Origin: Massilia sp. BJB1822
GTDB lineage: Bacteria; Pseudomonadota; Gammaproteobacteria; Burkholderiales; Burkholderiaceae_D
Direction: 5' to 3'
Length of the DNA: 64,000 nucleotides
Assembly: GCF_013369485.1 (NCBI RefSeq)
Contig: NZ_JABWEB010000025.1
Location: forward strand, 1-64,000
Shown here in pieces: positions 36,750 to 46,514 of the stretch. The notes below the pieces were generated by a model that saw only the letters and a list, made by a program, of their open reading frames with translations, was not told the origin of the DNA and ran no database searches. Position 1 is the first letter of the stretch. Each line of letters starts with the position of its first letter. Made by a program: the position numbers and the translations under genes.

Positions 36750-37220
36750 GTGCAGCTGATTATCGCCGCGGTCGGCCACAAAATGCCGGCCTGGATCGAA
36801 AGCGGTTTTGCCGAGTACACGAAGCGCATGCCGCCCGAGCTGCGCATCGTGCTCAAGGAAATCAAGCCGGTCGAGCGTTCCGGCAGCAAGACGGCCGCCA
36901 CGGCCATGGCGCTGGAACGCGAGCGCATCGAGGCGGCCCTGCCGAAATCGGTGCGCATCATCGCGCTCGATGAACGCGGCAAGGACCTGACCAGCGTCGG
37001 CCTGTCGCAGCAATTGCAGCAGTGGCAGCAGGATGGGCGCGATACCGCCTTCCTGATCGGCGGCGCCGACGGCCTCGATCCTGAATTGAAAGCCAGGGCC
37101 GAAGGCCTGATCCGCATCTCCAGCATGACCCTGCCGCATGGCATGGTGCGCGTGATGCTGGCCGAACAGCTGTATCGGGCGTGGACAATTACGCAGAATC
37201 ACCCGTATCATCGCGTGTAA
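36750..37220 (+). CDS. rlmH: 23S rRNA (pseudouridine-1915-N3) methyltransferase
   Basis: A 156-residue SPOUT methyltransferase, near the 155 residues of the E. coli protein. The start ([28 protein letters not shown]), the knot motif [17 protein letters not shown] and the C-terminal [25 protein letters not shown] with NHPYHR are all diagnostic. It modifies position 1915 of helix 69 in 70S ribosomes. The GTG start at 36750 lies 3 bases after rsfS; maf follows 19 bases later. Confidence 0.97.
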   Translation: MQLIIAAVGHKMPAWIESGFAEYTKRMPPELRIVLKEIKPVERSGSKTAATAMALERERIEAALPKSVRIIALDERGKDLTSVGLSQQLQQWQQDGRDTAFLIGGADGLDPELKARAEGLIRISSMTLPHGMVRVMLAEQLYRAWTITQNHPYHRV

Positions 37221-37239
37221 TTCGAATAAAAAGACTCCG

Positions 37240-37860
37240 ATGAAACCGGTCGACAAGAAAATCTATCTCGCTTCCAAAAGCCCGCGCCGGCGCGAACTGC
37301 TGCGCCAGATCGGCGTCGACTTCGAGCTGCTGCTGCTGCGCAGCGACGGCCCGCGCGGCGCCGACGTGACCGAGGAAGTGAATCCCAGCGAGGACGCCTA
37401 CGCCTATGTGGGCCGGGTCGCCATGGAAAAAGCCGATTTCGCCTGGAACCTGGTGCAGCGCCGCCATCTGGTGCACCGCCCGGTGCTGTCGGCCGACACC
37501 ACCGTTTCCATCGACGGCGCCATCCTCGGCAAGCCGGCCAATACGGCCGAAGCCATCGCCATGCTGCAGCAGCTCTCCGGCCGCACCCACCAGGTGCTGA
37601 CGGCGGTGGCGGTGCGCCATCGCGATTTCGCCGGCCAGATCACCCAGGTGTCGGACGTGCGCTTCGGCGCGCTCTCGCCAGCCTCGATCCAGGCTTACTG
37701 CGCCACCAGCGAACCCTATGACAAGGCCGGCGCCTACGGCATCCAGGGCCTGGCCGCGCTGTTCGTGGAACATATCGAAGGCAGCCATTCCGGCATCATG
37801 GGTCTGCCCCTGTTTGAAACGGCGCAGCTGCTGCGCCAGGCCGGCCTGCCCCTGCCCTGA
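37240..37860 (+). CDS. maf: Maf-family nucleoside triphosphate pyrophosphatase
   Basis: A 206-residue house-cleaning enzyme. It has the Maf start YLASKSPRRRELLRQIGVDFELL, the catalytic region VLSADTTVSIDGAILGKP (Asp of SADT), and GAYGIQGLAALFVEHIEGSHSGIMGLP. The YhdE-type signature suggests dTTP/UTP pyrophosphatase activity. It lies in the rlmH-maf-rng run, a common arrangement, and rng follows 8 bases later. Confidence 0.93.
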   Translation: MKPVDKKIYLASKSPRRRELLRQIGVDFELLLLRSDGPRGADVTEEVNPSEDAYAYVGRVAMEKADFAWNLVQRRHLVHRPVLSADTTVSIDGAILGKPANTAEAIAMLQQLSGRTHQVLTAVAVRHRDFAGQITQVSDVRFGALSPASIQAYCATSEPYDKAGAYGIQGLAALFVEHIEGSHSGIMGLPLFETAQLLRQAGLPLP

Positions 37861-37868
37861 AGGCGCCC

Positions 37869-39332
37869 ATGACTGAAGACATCCTCATCAACATCACCCC
37901 GCAGGAAACGCGGGTCGCCCTGATCCTGCAAGGCGCCGTGCAGGAACTGCATATCGAACGCACCCTGACGCGCGGCCTGGCCGGCAACGTCTATTCCGGC
38001 AAGGTGGTGCGCGTGCTGCCGGGGATGCAGTCGGCCTTCATCGACATCGGCCTGGAACGCGCCGCCTTCCTGCACGTGGCCGACATCTGGGAGGCCCGTC
38101 CACACGACGGCCAGAACGCCGCGCCCACGCCCATCGAAAAACTGCTGTACGACGGCCAGGTGCTGACGGTGCAGGTCATCAAAGACCCCATCGGCACCAA
38201 GGGCGCGCGCCTGTCGACCCAGATCTCGATCGCCGGCCGCATGCTGGTGTATCTGCCGCAGGATTCGCATATTGGTATCTCGCAGAAGATCGAGAAGGAG
38301 GCCGAGCGCGAGTCCCTGCGCGCGCGCATGCAAAGCCTGGTGCCGGCCGAGGAAAAAGGCGGCTACATCGTGCGCACCCAGGCCGAAGACGCCAGCGACA
38401 CCGACCTGCAGGCCGACATCGAATACCTGCGCAAGACCTGGGCCGCCATCACGCACGGCGCGCGCACCCGTCCGCCCACCAGCCTGCTGCACCAGGACTT
38501 GAACCTGGCCCAGCGCGTGCTGCGCGACTTCGTGCACGACGAGACTGCGACCATCCAGGTCGACTCGCGCGAAAACTATCTGGCCCTGTCCGAATTCGGC
38601 GCCACCTACACCCCGAGCGTGCTGCCGCGCCTGCAGCACTACACGGGCGAGCGCCCGCTGTTCGACCTGTACGGCGTGGAAGAGGAAATCCAGCGCGCCC
38701 TGGGCCGCCGCGTCGACCTGAAATCGGGCGGCTACCTGATTGTCGACCAGACCGAGGCCATGACCACCATCGACGTCAACACCGGCGGCTATGTGGGCGG
38801 GCGCAATTTCGCCGACACCATCTTCAAGACCAATCTGGAAGCGGCGCACGCCATCGCGCGCCAGCTGCGCCTGCGCAATCTGGGCGGCATCATCATCCTC
38901 GACTTCATCGATATGGAGAACGCCGAGCACCGCAACGCCGTGCTGGCCGAATTGAAGAAAGCCCTGTCGCGCGACCGCACCAAGGTCTCGATCAGCGGTT
39001 TCTCCGCCCTCGGCCTGGTGGAGATGACGCGCAAGCGCACGCGCGAATCGCTGGCCCACATCCTGTGCGAACCCTGCCCCGCCTGCAACGGCAAGGGCCA
39101 GGTCAAGACCTCGCGCACCATCTGCTACGAAATCCTGCGCGAGCTGCTGCGCGAGGCGAAGCAGTTCAACCCGCGCGAATTCCGCATCCTCGCCTCGCAG
39201 GAAGTGGTCGACATGTTCCTCGAAGAGGAATCGCAGCACCTGGCCATGCTGGGCGACTTCATCGGCAAGAAGATCTCGCTGCAGGTCGAAACCGCCTACC
39301 ACCAGGAACAGTACGACGTCATCCTGATGTAA
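37869..39332 (+). CDS. rng: Ribonuclease G
   Basis: A 487-residue endoribonuclease of the RNase E/G family, which matures the 5' end of 16S rRNA. It has an S1 domain at about 38-125 (GNVYSGKVVRVLPGMQSAFIDIGLERAAFLHVAD), the catalytic core with metal-binding aspartates (YLIVDQTEAMTTIDVNTGGYVG; GGIIILDFIDM), and the zinc-link CEPCPACNGKG. There is no RNase E-type C-terminal scaffold, hence RNase G. It is the last gene of the run from nadD. Confidence 0.96.
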   Translation: MTEDILINITPQETRVALILQGAVQELHIERTLTRGLAGNVYSGKVVRVLPGMQSAFIDIGLERAAFLHVADIWEARPHDGQNAAPTPIEKLLYDGQVLTVQVIKDPIGTKGARLSTQISIAGRMLVYLPQDSHIGISQKIEKEAERESLRARMQSLVPAEEKGGYIVRTQAEDASDTDLQADIEYLRKTWAAITHGARTRPPTSLLHQDLNLAQRVLRDFVHDETATIQVDSRENYLALSEFGATYTPSVLPRLQHYTGERPLFDLYGVEEEIQRALGRRVDLKSGGYLIVDQTEAMTTIDVNTGGYVGGRNFADTIFKTNLEAAHAIARQLRLRNLGGIIILDFIDMENAEHRNAVLAELKKALSRDRTKVSISGFSALGLVEMTRKRTRESLAHILCEPCPACNGKGQVKTSRTICYEILRELLREAKQFNPREFRILASQEVVDMFLEEESQHLAMLGDFIGKKISLQVETAYHQEQYDVILM

Positions 39333-39405
39333 AGCCATCCATTTCGAACGCACTGCCAGGGCGCGCCGCAAGGCTCGGGCAGGAAACTCCCTGGGAATAA
39401 GTCTG

Positions 39406-40701
39406 ATGAATAAGCTGGTCATGCCCAATCCAAGCCTGAGCTTCCGTGCAGCTCTTGAAACCAGCACTGGGCACACCATTCAATTCGAGCGGACGCAGTG
39501 GCCGGTCGGCCATGGCGGCTTCCATACCGGCCATCTCCGGCGCAAGGATGGCGAGTCGCTGCACTATTTTTTTGATTGCGGCTCGAAGTCCAAGCCAGAT
39601 CAGCTGATCAAGCGCCATCTGGAAAACCGCGCATACGAATTTGGCGTGCTTTCCCACTTCCACACCGATCACATCTCAGAGCTGCAAAATGCACAGCTGA
39701 AACGGATTTTTCTTCCCTATCTCACCGAGATTGACATGCTGTTTGAGATCATCGGCCATTGGGAGGCGATAGACCAGACCCAAATTGCCAGCGCGCTGGC
39801 GACGCTGAAACGCTGGGAACAGAATGGAACCCTGGTGTGGATTCAGCATGGCTCCGGTGAACCGGCGCCGGATGACGAAACAAATTCTGAAGCCGAGCAA
39901 TTTACTCTCGAAGCGGTGCCGCCAGCGCTGGCCGGGCAGCCGGCCACGCTGAACGATGGACAAACCATCTGGATCCGCGACCGCGTGCGGCTGGTAGAGC
40001 TCAAGTTCTTCAACTACCGTCATGAAACAGTCAGCGCCGCGTTCGACAGCGAGCTGAAAGCGCTCATAGCGGCAGGCACCTTGCAGACCGCGGCAGGCAT
40101 TGCTTACGCCGCAGTGGCAGACTTTATGCAGGCCATCCGCAGCCATCCCCAGGAGACTATCGAAACCAACAAAGCCGCCTTGACCGCGGCCTACGCGCAA
40201 GCTTGCGCGGCCAATTCGCCGAAAATGAATTTCAATCTCAGTTCGCTGACCTTATTCTCGGCTTCCTGCAATATCCCCCGGTGGCTGCGCAACGCGCCCT
40301 TCATCAAATCGACGCCATTCAGTTGCCCTGCCCCCGTCGAATTTGATGGCTGGCTCTGTAGCGGGGATCTGGAATTGGCATATCCTGTGTGGCGGGCTTT
40401 TCATGAGCACTACAGTACGCGGCTGGAGCAATGTCTCGCTTTCAACGTGCCCCATCATGCCAGCGAGCACGCGCTCTGCGACGAAGCGCTGCATAGCCTG
40501 CGCGGCAATAAATTCCTGCTCTTGCCGGTGCCGGACAAGAGTGCTCAGCATCCGAATGCCGACATGATGAAACGGTTTGCGCTGCACCAGGTGCCTGGCG
40601 TGCTGCGCGTAAACAAGCAACCGGAATCGGCTTTCAGCTTGCTCACAACATGGGAAAACCTCCAAGCGTCGGGCACCTATGTGATGTTCCGTCCGACCTA
40701 G
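39406..40701 (+). CDS. Orphan metallo-beta-lactamase-fold protein
   Basis: A 431-residue protein with the metal motif HFHTDH at 84-89 (HxHxDH), a later Asp in CSGDLELA (D321) and a His pair in FNVPHHASEHA (350-351). Together these form a plausible dinuclear metal site of the MBL fold. The rest has no motif I know, and a helical region at about 190-270 interrupts the fold. Base composition looks visibly less GC-rich than in its neighbours, with more A/T at third positions, which suggests recent acquisition. It stands alone between rng and a chemoreceptor gene. Nuclease, phosphodiesterase or lactonase activity are all possible. Confidence 0.65.
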   Translation: MNKLVMPNPSLSFRAALETSTGHTIQFERTQWPVGHGGFHTGHLRRKDGESLHYFFDCGSKSKPDQLIKRHLENRAYEFGVLSHFHTDHISELQNAQLKRIFLPYLTEIDMLFEIIGHWEAIDQTQIASALATLKRWEQNGTLVWIQHGSGEPAPDDETNSEAEQFTLEAVPPALAGQPATLNDGQTIWIRDRVRLVELKFFNYRHETVSAAFDSELKALIAAGTLQTAAGIAYAAVADFMQAIRSHPQETIETNKAALTAAYAQACAANSPKMNFNLSSLTLFSASCNIPRWLRNAPFIKSTPFSCPAPVEFDGWLCSGDLELAYPVWRAFHEHYSTRLEQCLAFNVPHHASEHALCDEALHSLRGNKFLLLPVPDKSAQHPNADMMKRFALHQVPGVLRVNKQPESAFSLLTTWENLQASGTYVMFRPT

Positions 40702-40748
40702 CACGACTGCCGGACGCAGGACGCCGGTCCGGATCCCAGCTAGGCGGT

Positions 40749-42518
40749 TCAGAACTCTTCCCAATCGTCGGCGGTCGACTTGCTGGTGGCGGCGGTTTTG
40801 CGGCGCGCCTCGGCTTCGGGATGCGCGGCGCGGCGGGCCGGTGCGCTGCGCGCTTCCGTTGCTGCGCGTGCCGCCAGCGCCTTGCGCGCCGGGGCGCTGC
40901 GCCCGGCAATCGCAGCTGAAGGGCGCGGCGCGGCAGGCCGGCGCGCGGCGGCATGCGCCATCATGGCCTCGTCGAGACGGAATACGCTGACCACCTGCGA
41001 CTGATTGGAAGCCTGCTCCTGCAAGGCTTCCGCCGCGGCCGCCGCCTGTTCCACCAGCGCCGCGTTCTGCTGCGTCACCGTATCCATCTGCGTGATGGCG
41101 GCGTTGATCTGTTCGATGCCGCCGATCTGCTGGCTGCTGGCGCTGGCGATGTCTTCGATGATGGTCGTGACCCGCTCCACGCTGGCCACCAGTTCGGCCA
41201 TCGTCTCGCCGGCCTGGTTCACCAGGCGGCTGCCATCTTCCACCTTGCTGACCGAATCGTCGATCAGCGCCTTGATTTCCTTGGCCGCCGTGGCCGAGCG
41301 CTGCGCCAGATTGCGCACCTCGGTCGCCACCACGGCAAAGCCCCGGCCCTGCTCGCCGGCGCGCGCCGCTTCCACCGCCGCGTTGAGCGCCAGGATATTG
41401 GTCTGGAAGGCGATGCTGTCGATCACGCCGATGATGTCCACCACATTGCTGGACGAAGTCTTGATCGCATCCATGGTGCCCACCACCTGGCTCACCACCG
41501 CCCCGCCCTTGCGCGCCACGTCGGATGCGGCGGAAGCCAGCTGGTTGGCGGCGCGCGCATTGTCGGCGTTCTGGCGCACGGTGCCGGTCAACTCCTCCAT
41601 CGAGGAGGCGGTTTCCTCCAGCGAGCTGGCTTGCTGCTCGGTGCGCGCCGACAGATCCTGGTTGCCGCGCGCGATTTCGCCGGTGGCGGTGGCGATGGTG
41701 TCGGTGCCCTTGCGCACCTCGCCGACGATATTCAGGAGGCTTTGCTTCATATCGGCCAGCGCCTGCATCATCTGCCCCGTTTCATCGCGCGAATCGGCGC
41801 GGATGGTGCCGCTCAAATCGCCCGCCGCCACCTGGCGCGCAATCGCCACCGCCTGTTCCAGCGGCGGCACGATGGCGCGGCTCAGCATGCGCGCCAGCAG
41901 CATGGCCAGGCCGACGGCCAGCAGACCACCGAACAGCAGGGTATTGTTGGTCAGGCGCTGCAGGGCCAGCGCATCGCGGGCGCGCTGCTCCAGCAGGCTC
42001 TGTTCGGCGCCGCCGATATCGTTCAGCAGGGCGCGCATGCTGTCCATGCCGGCGCGGCCCTTGCCCGCCTTCTCGAACGCCAGCACGGCCTCCAGGCCGG
42101 CCTGGTCGGCGGCGGCGCGGCGCAGTTTCAGCACCGGCTGCACCGCATTGGCGAACCATTCGGCCTGCGCCTGTTCCAGCCGCGCCAAACGCTCTTGCTG
42201 CTGCGGATTGTCGGCGGTCAGCGAGCGCGTTTTGGCGAGATGGGTTTTAAAGGCGGTCTGGCCGGCGCCCAGCGGCGCCAGCGAGGCCTCGTCGCCGGTG
42301 AGCGCGAAGCCGCGTTCGCCGGTTTCCATATTCAGCAGGCTTTCAAGCAGAAACTGGGTTTCCGCGATCACTTCGTGGGTATGGTTATTCCAACCGTTGG
42401 CCTCGTCCAGGCGCGATAGATTGGTGTAGGCGCTGCCCAGCAGCAGCGCCAGGATCAGCACGACGGCGCCAAAGCCGAAGTAGAGTTTTTGCCGGATACC
42501 GAAATCGCTCAGCCGCAT
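40749..42518 (-). CDS. Methyl-accepting chemotaxis protein with CHASE3 sensor and CheR-docking tail
   Basis: A 589-residue receptor. TM1 is at about 12-30 ([20 protein letters not shown]), a CHASE3-type periplasmic domain follows (about 35-185, with [20 protein letters not shown]), then TM2 at about 190-210 and HAMP to about 265. The signalling domain has hairpin tip [39 protein letters not shown] flexible Ala/Arg/Pro-rich tail follows and ends in DDWEEF, which fits the xWxxF pentapeptide that docks CheR/CheB. The intact gene contrasts with the interrupted receptor at 15146-16873. The ligand is unknown. Confidence 0.94.
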   Translation of the reverse strand: MRLSDFGIRQKLYFGFGAVVLILALLLGSAYTNLSRLDEANGWNNHTHEVIAETQFLLESLLNMETGERGFALTGDEASLAPLGAGQTAFKTHLAKTRSLTADNPQQQERLARLEQAQAEWFANAVQPVLKLRRAAADQAGLEAVLAFEKAGKGRAGMDSMRALLNDIGGAEQSLLEQRARDALALQRLTNNTLLFGGLLAVGLAMLLARMLSRAIVPPLEQAVAIARQVAAGDLSGTIRADSRDETGQMMQALADMKQSLLNIVGEVRKGTDTIATATGEIARGNQDLSARTEQQASSLEETASSMEELTGTVRQNADNARAANQLASAASDVARKGGAVVSQVVGTMDAIKTSSSNVVDIIGVIDSIAFQTNILALNAAVEAARAGEQGRGFAVVATEVRNLAQRSATAAKEIKALIDDSVSKVEDGSRLVNQAGETMAELVASVERVTTIIEDIASASSQQIGGIEQINAAITQMDTVTQQNAALVEQAAAAAEALQEQASNQSQVVSVFRLDEAMMAHAAARRPAAPRPSAAIAGRSAPARKALAARAATEARSAPARRAAHPEAEARRKTAATSKSTADDWEEF

Positions 42519-42648
42519 TTCCCGTCCCCCTCATAGCAAGATGAAAGAAAGCCCGCATGCCTGCAAAGAGAAAAATGTAGCACCAAAGCGCCCGCCAATA
42601 AAGGCGGACGATGCGGCGCGGCGGGAAAGCGACGAATTAAGCGACGAA

Positions 42649-44163
42649 TTAAGCGGCGCTGCCGATGCGGTTGCGGCCGGCGGATTTGGCGGCGTACAGG
42701 GCGCGGTCGGCCGCTTCGATCAGGGCGCTGGCCTGGTCCACGCCGCGCTGCGGCTTGAGGGCGGCAACGCCGGCGCTCACCGTCACTACCTGGAACAGGC
42801 TGCCCGGATGGGGAATCTGCAGCGCCTCGACGGCGGCGCGGATGCGCTCCGCCACGGCGCGCGCGCCTTCGGCGTCGGTATTCGGCAGCAGCACGCCGAT
42901 TTCCTCGCCGCCGTAGCGCGCGGCCAGGTCGCCGGGACGCTTGGGCGTCTGCATGCGGATGCTGCGGCTCAGCGCGCGCAGGCAATCGTCGCCGGCGCTG
43001 TGGCCCTGCAGATCGTTGTACTGCTTGAAGTAGTCGACGTCGATCATGATGAAGGCCAGCTCGCTGCCCTGGCGCACGGCGCGGCTGAACTCATTGCCGA
43101 GGGTGACGTCGAACTGGCGCCGGTTCGCCAGGCCGGTCAAGCCATCCTGCAAGGCCATCTTCTCCAGCTGGCGGTTCAGGCTTTCCAGCGCATCGCGCGC
43201 TTGCAGCAGTTCCTGCTCGGCCTGCAGACGCAGATGGATCTGACGCACCAGACGCTGGCCGAAAAAACCCAGGAGCACGGCCAGCATGCCCACGCCCAGC
43301 GTGTGCAGGAAGGTGTCGCGCCGCCAGTGCTCCAGCACCTCGTCCTTGGACAGCGCGGCCGAGACGAACAGCGGATAATTTTCCAGCGCGCGGAAGCTGT
43401 TCAGGCGCACCTCCCCATCCAGCGTGGAGCGCCAGATGCCGCTGCCGGCCTTGCCCTGCATATACGCCTGATACAGCGGCGAGTCGCGCAGATCGCGTCC
43501 CATCAGTTCGGGACTGAAGGGGCGGCGCAGCAGCGTCGTGCCGCCGTTCGAGACCAGGATCACGGCGCCATGCCTGCCGATGTCCAGGCTTTGCTGGAAG
43601 CGCTTCAGATACTCGACATCGATGGTGGCCAGAGCCACGCCGGCAAAGCTGCCGTCGGCATGATTCACGCGGCGCGAGACGGGCAGCACCCATTTGCCGG
43701 TGGAGCGGCTGATCACAGGCACGCCGATATACGGCCCGCGGCCCGGATTGGCGCGGTGGTATTTGAAATATTCGCGGTCAGCGTTATTGAAGCGGGTTTC
43801 CAGCACGGGACGCGAGTTGACCAGCCAGCGCCCCGCTTCGTCATAGGCATACAAGCCGTTGAGCTGGGGCAGATTGGCGACCTGGCTCGTCATCACCCGG
43901 TGCAGGCGCTCCAGCGCGGCGGGAGCGTGGCCATCGGCTTCCAGGCGCTCGACCACATCGGCCAGGCTGGTGTCGGCCGCCTTGATCGTATCGTCGGCCT
44001 GCTGCGCCATGGCGCGCGCCAGGTTGGTGGCTGCGCGCTCGGTGTCGGCCAGCAGCACTTCGCGCGCATTCCAGCTGCGCCAGGCATCGCTGGCCAGCAG
44101 CGAGACACAGACCACGGTGACGAAGAGCGTCGCCCAGAACGTAATGGGTAAGCGTTTGTACAT
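42649..44163 (-). CDS. Membrane diguanylate cyclase with extracytoplasmic sensor and GGEEI active site
   Basis: A 504-residue protein: TM1 at about 8-26, a Cache-like periplasmic sensor (about 30-275; ADREYFKYHRANPGRGPYIGVPVISRSTGKWVLPVSR), TM2 at about 285-305, and a GGDEF domain from about 335. The signature reads RYGGEEIGVLLPNTD, so the fifth position of GG[D/E]EF is Ile422 instead of Phe. The inhibitory I-site RPGD (409-412) lies exactly five residues upstream. ATG 44163 is chosen because it gives TM1; the longer frame overlaps waaF. It should make c-di-GMP unless the Ile impairs it. It is the last gene of the waaL-waaF-DGC run. Confidence 0.9.
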   Translation of the reverse strand: MYKRLPITFWATLFVTVVCVSLLASDAWRSWNAREVLLADTERAATNLARAMAQQADDTIKAADTSLADVVERLEADGHAPAALERLHRVMTSQVANLPQLNGLYAYDEAGRWLVNSRPVLETRFNNADREYFKYHRANPGRGPYIGVPVISRSTGKWVLPVSRRVNHADGSFAGVALATIDVEYLKRFQQSLDIGRHGAVILVSNGGTTLLRRPFSPELMGRDLRDSPLYQAYMQGKAGSGIWRSTLDGEVRLNSFRALENYPLFVSAALSKDEVLEHWRRDTFLHTLGVGMLAVLLGFFGQRLVRQIHLRLQAEQELLQARDALESLNRQLEKMALQDGLTGLANRRQFDVTLGNEFSRAVRQGSELAFIMIDVDYFKQYNDLQGHSAGDDCLRALSRSIRMQTPKRPGDLAARYGGEEIGVLLPNTDAEGARAVAERIRAAVEALQIPHPGSLFQVVTVSAGVAALKPQRGVDQASALIEAADRALYAAKSAGRNRIGSAA

Positions 44164-44182
44164 GAAAAGCGCTGCTGCCCCT

Positions 44183-45220
44183 TTAGCGCGATGCCGCCAG
44201 CATCGGTTCCAGCGTCTGCCAGACTTGTTGCGGCGCCAGCTTGCGCATGCAGTCCTGGTGGCCAAGCGGACATTCGCGCTGGCGGCAGGGCGAGCATTCC
44301 AGGCGCAGGGACAGCGCGGCCGCCAGATCGGAGAAGGGCGGCGCATGGTCCGGATCGGTCGGCCCGTAAATCGCCACCACCGGCCGGTTCAGGGCCGAAG
44401 CGATATGCAGCAGGCCGGAATCGTTGCTGACCACGGCCGAGGCGCGGCCGATCAGGGCAATCGCTTCGGCCAGCGAAGTCTGTCCCGCCAGATTATGCAT
44501 GGCGGCGCCACCGCCGGCGGCGGCCAGCACGGCCTCGCACGTTGCGCGGTCCTTGGGAGAGCCGAGCAGCGCCACCTGGGCCGAGGGGTCGCGCGCCAGA
44601 ATCGCTTGCGCCAGGGCGGCGAAATGCTCGGGCGGCCAGCGCTTGGCGGCGCCGAATTCGGCGCCTGGAGCAAACACGATCAGCGGACGCTGGGCATCCA
44701 GGCCGGTCTTGGCGCAGGCGGCCGCCACCTGCTGCGGCGTGACCGCCATGCGCGGACGCGGCACATCGGGCCGCAGCGGCGCGCGCGGCGCGCCGGCCAA
44801 GGCGGCGTAGAACGGCACCATGGGACGCGGCGGCACATCGTCGTAATGCATCACATTGATCAGGCCATAGCGGCTCTCGCCCTTGTAGCCGACGCGGTGC
44901 ACAATGCCCGCCAGCCAGGGAATCAGCGCGTATTTGAGCGTATTCGGCAGCACATAGGCGGCCGCATAGCCGCGCTGGCGCAGCAGGCGCGCATACTTCC
45001 AGCGCTCCTTCAGCTGCAGGGCGCCGTGCCGGAATGGCGTCTCCAGCACCTCGGCCACTTCCGCCATCTGGCGCCAGGCCGGCGTGACGGCCGGCGGCGC
45101 CAGCACGTCGATGGGCGCGTCGGGATGGGCGGCGCGCAACAGCTGCAGCAGCGACTGGGCCATCACCGCGTCGCCGATCCAGTTGGGCGAGATGACCAGG
45201 ATGCGCGCTGGCTTAGTCAT
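44183..45220 (-). CDS. waaF: Lipopolysaccharide heptosyltransferase II
   Basis: A 345-residue GT9 enzyme adding the second L-glycero-D-manno-heptose of the LPS inner core, on the cytoplasmic face of the inner membrane. Motifs are ILVISPNWIGDAVMAQSLL at the N terminus, APGAEFGAAKRWPPEHFAAL, and the donor site VVSNDSGLLHIASALNRPVVAIYGPTDP. Two Cys-containing segments near the C terminus (LECSPCRQRECPLGHQDCM) are typical of WaaF. It overlaps the upstream waaL gene by 8 bases, and the diguanylate cyclase starts 19 bases later. Confidence 0.93.
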   Translation of the reverse strand: MTKPARILVISPNWIGDAVMAQSLLQLLRAAHPDAPIDVLAPPAVTPAWRQMAEVAEVLETPFRHGALQLKERWKYARLLRQRGYAAAYVLPNTLKYALIPWLAGIVHRVGYKGESRYGLINVMHYDDVPPRPMVPFYAALAGAPRAPLRPDVPRPRMAVTPQQVAAACAKTGLDAQRPLIVFAPGAEFGAAKRWPPEHFAALAQAILARDPSAQVALLGSPKDRATCEAVLAAAGGGAAMHNLAGQTSLAEAIALIGRASAVVSNDSGLLHIASALNRPVVAIYGPTDPDHAPPFSDLAAALSLRLECSPCRQRECPLGHQDCMRKLAPQQVWQTLEPMLAASR

Positions 45221-46463
45221 GGCCCGCCTTCGCGTTCAGGCACAGACCCATGATCAGGAACAGCATCATGGCGTAGAACAAGCTGCTGCGCATGGTCCAG
45301 AAAATCACCTCGGTCAGGCCGAAGCTGAAATAGCCGACCACCAGCAGCAGGCCCGCCAGCGCCAGCGGCGTCACGCCGGAACGGTCGGCATCGCGGCTGC
45401 GCAGCAGGTGCAGGAAGAACAGCAAGGGCAGCACCAGGGTCGAAGCCCAGATCAGCATACCAGGCAGGCCGCCATACACGGCCGCCTGCAGGGCATCGTT
45501 ATGCACATGCTCGAATTGCAGCACGAAGGGTTCCAGCCGGTGTTCGGCCACGGCCTGCTCGAAGCCCTGGCGCATCTGCTGCGGGCTCGACACGCTCCAG
45601 GGATGGCGGCTGATCAGCATGCCCGCGCCCTTCCACAGTTCCAGGCGCACGCCGACATTGGTAAACGCATTGCCGCCGTTGTAGTAGCTGCTCACATCGT
45701 TGACGCCCTCGGCCACGCGCTCGCGCAAGCCGGTTTGCGGAATCAGGTAGACGGCCGTGAGCAGGACAAGCACGGCGCCGCCGATGGCCAGCACCTTGCT
45801 GCCGCGCATATGCCGGCCGTAATACAGCAGCAGCGGCAAGGCCAGCAGCGCGCCCAGCCAGCCGCCGCGCGTGCCGGTCGCCACTGAGCCGACCAGGCCG
45901 GCCAGCACGCCCAGCGCCGGCCACCACAGCCAGCGGCCGCGAAAATCCAGCGTGCCAGCCAGGCACATCAGGCCAACGGCCAGCATCAGGTCGCCATAGG
46001 TGATGGCATTGATCAAGCCGCCGGGACGCTCCATGCCCAAGCCCCAGCGCTGGTAGCCGATGAAGGCGGCGCCGGCGATGGCGCCCAGGATCAAGCCATG
46101 CCAGAACAGGCGGCGGCGGGGCCGCAGCGCCAGCACCACCAGCAGCACGCTGGCGGCGGCCAGCATGCGGCTGGGCTTTTCCAGCCAGCGCAGCTGCAAT
46201 TCCGGGTGCAGCAGCAGGCTGCTCAGGGCAAACAGGAAGGCCAGGCCGAAGGCTGTCAAAACCCAGCGAATCTCGTTAAGATGGCGGCCCAGCGCCGCGC
46301 CGCCCGCCTTGTGGTACAGGATGGCAAGCAGCAGGAAGGCAAAACTGCAAAAGCCCGTACCGGAGTTGCTGACCAGGGTCAGGGCGGGGAAACACAGCAG
46401 CAGGCAATGGAGAAAGATGACGGCGGGTGACTTCGCTTGACTCTTGGTTAAGGTATTATTCAT
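45213..46463 (-). CDS. waaL: O-antigen ligase family protein (WaaL-like)
   Basis: A 416-residue polytopic membrane protein with about ten to twelve hydrophobic segments and a Wzy_C-type periplasmic loop: TGTRGGWLGALLALPLLLYY, then RLELWKGAGMLISRHPW and FEHVHNDALQAAVYGGLPGM with the conserved His of the H-N-x-x-L motif. O-antigen ligases move polymer from undecaprenyl diphosphate to lipid A-core in the periplasm; polymerases share the fold, so ligase is the likelier but not certain call. The start ATG 46463 removes 20 non-family residues. It overlaps waaF and is divergent from a GT2 gene. Confidence 0.85.
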   Translation of the reverse strand: MNNTLTKSQAKSPAVIFLHCLLLCFPALTLVSNSGTGFCSFAFLLLAILYHKAGGAALGRHLNEIRWVLTAFGLAFLFALSSLLLHPELQLRWLEKPSRMLAAASVLLVVLALRPRRRLFWHGLILGAIAGAAFIGYQRWGLGMERPGGLINAITYGDLMLAVGLMCLAGTLDFRGRWLWWPALGVLAGLVGSVATGTRGGWLGALLALPLLLYYGRHMRGSKVLAIGGAVLVLLTAVYLIPQTGLRERVAEGVNDVSSYYNGGNAFTNVGVRLELWKGAGMLISRHPWSVSSPQQMRQGFEQAVAEHRLEPFVLQFEHVHNDALQAAVYGGLPGMLIWASTLVLPLLFFLHLLRSRDADRSGVTPLALAGLLLVVGYFSFGLTEVIFWTMRSSLFYAMMLFLIMGLCLNAKAGHD

Positions 46464-46514
46464 TAAATAGGCAGGCTGTACTTGCATAAAATCAACACGG
46501 GCACAATCGACTTC

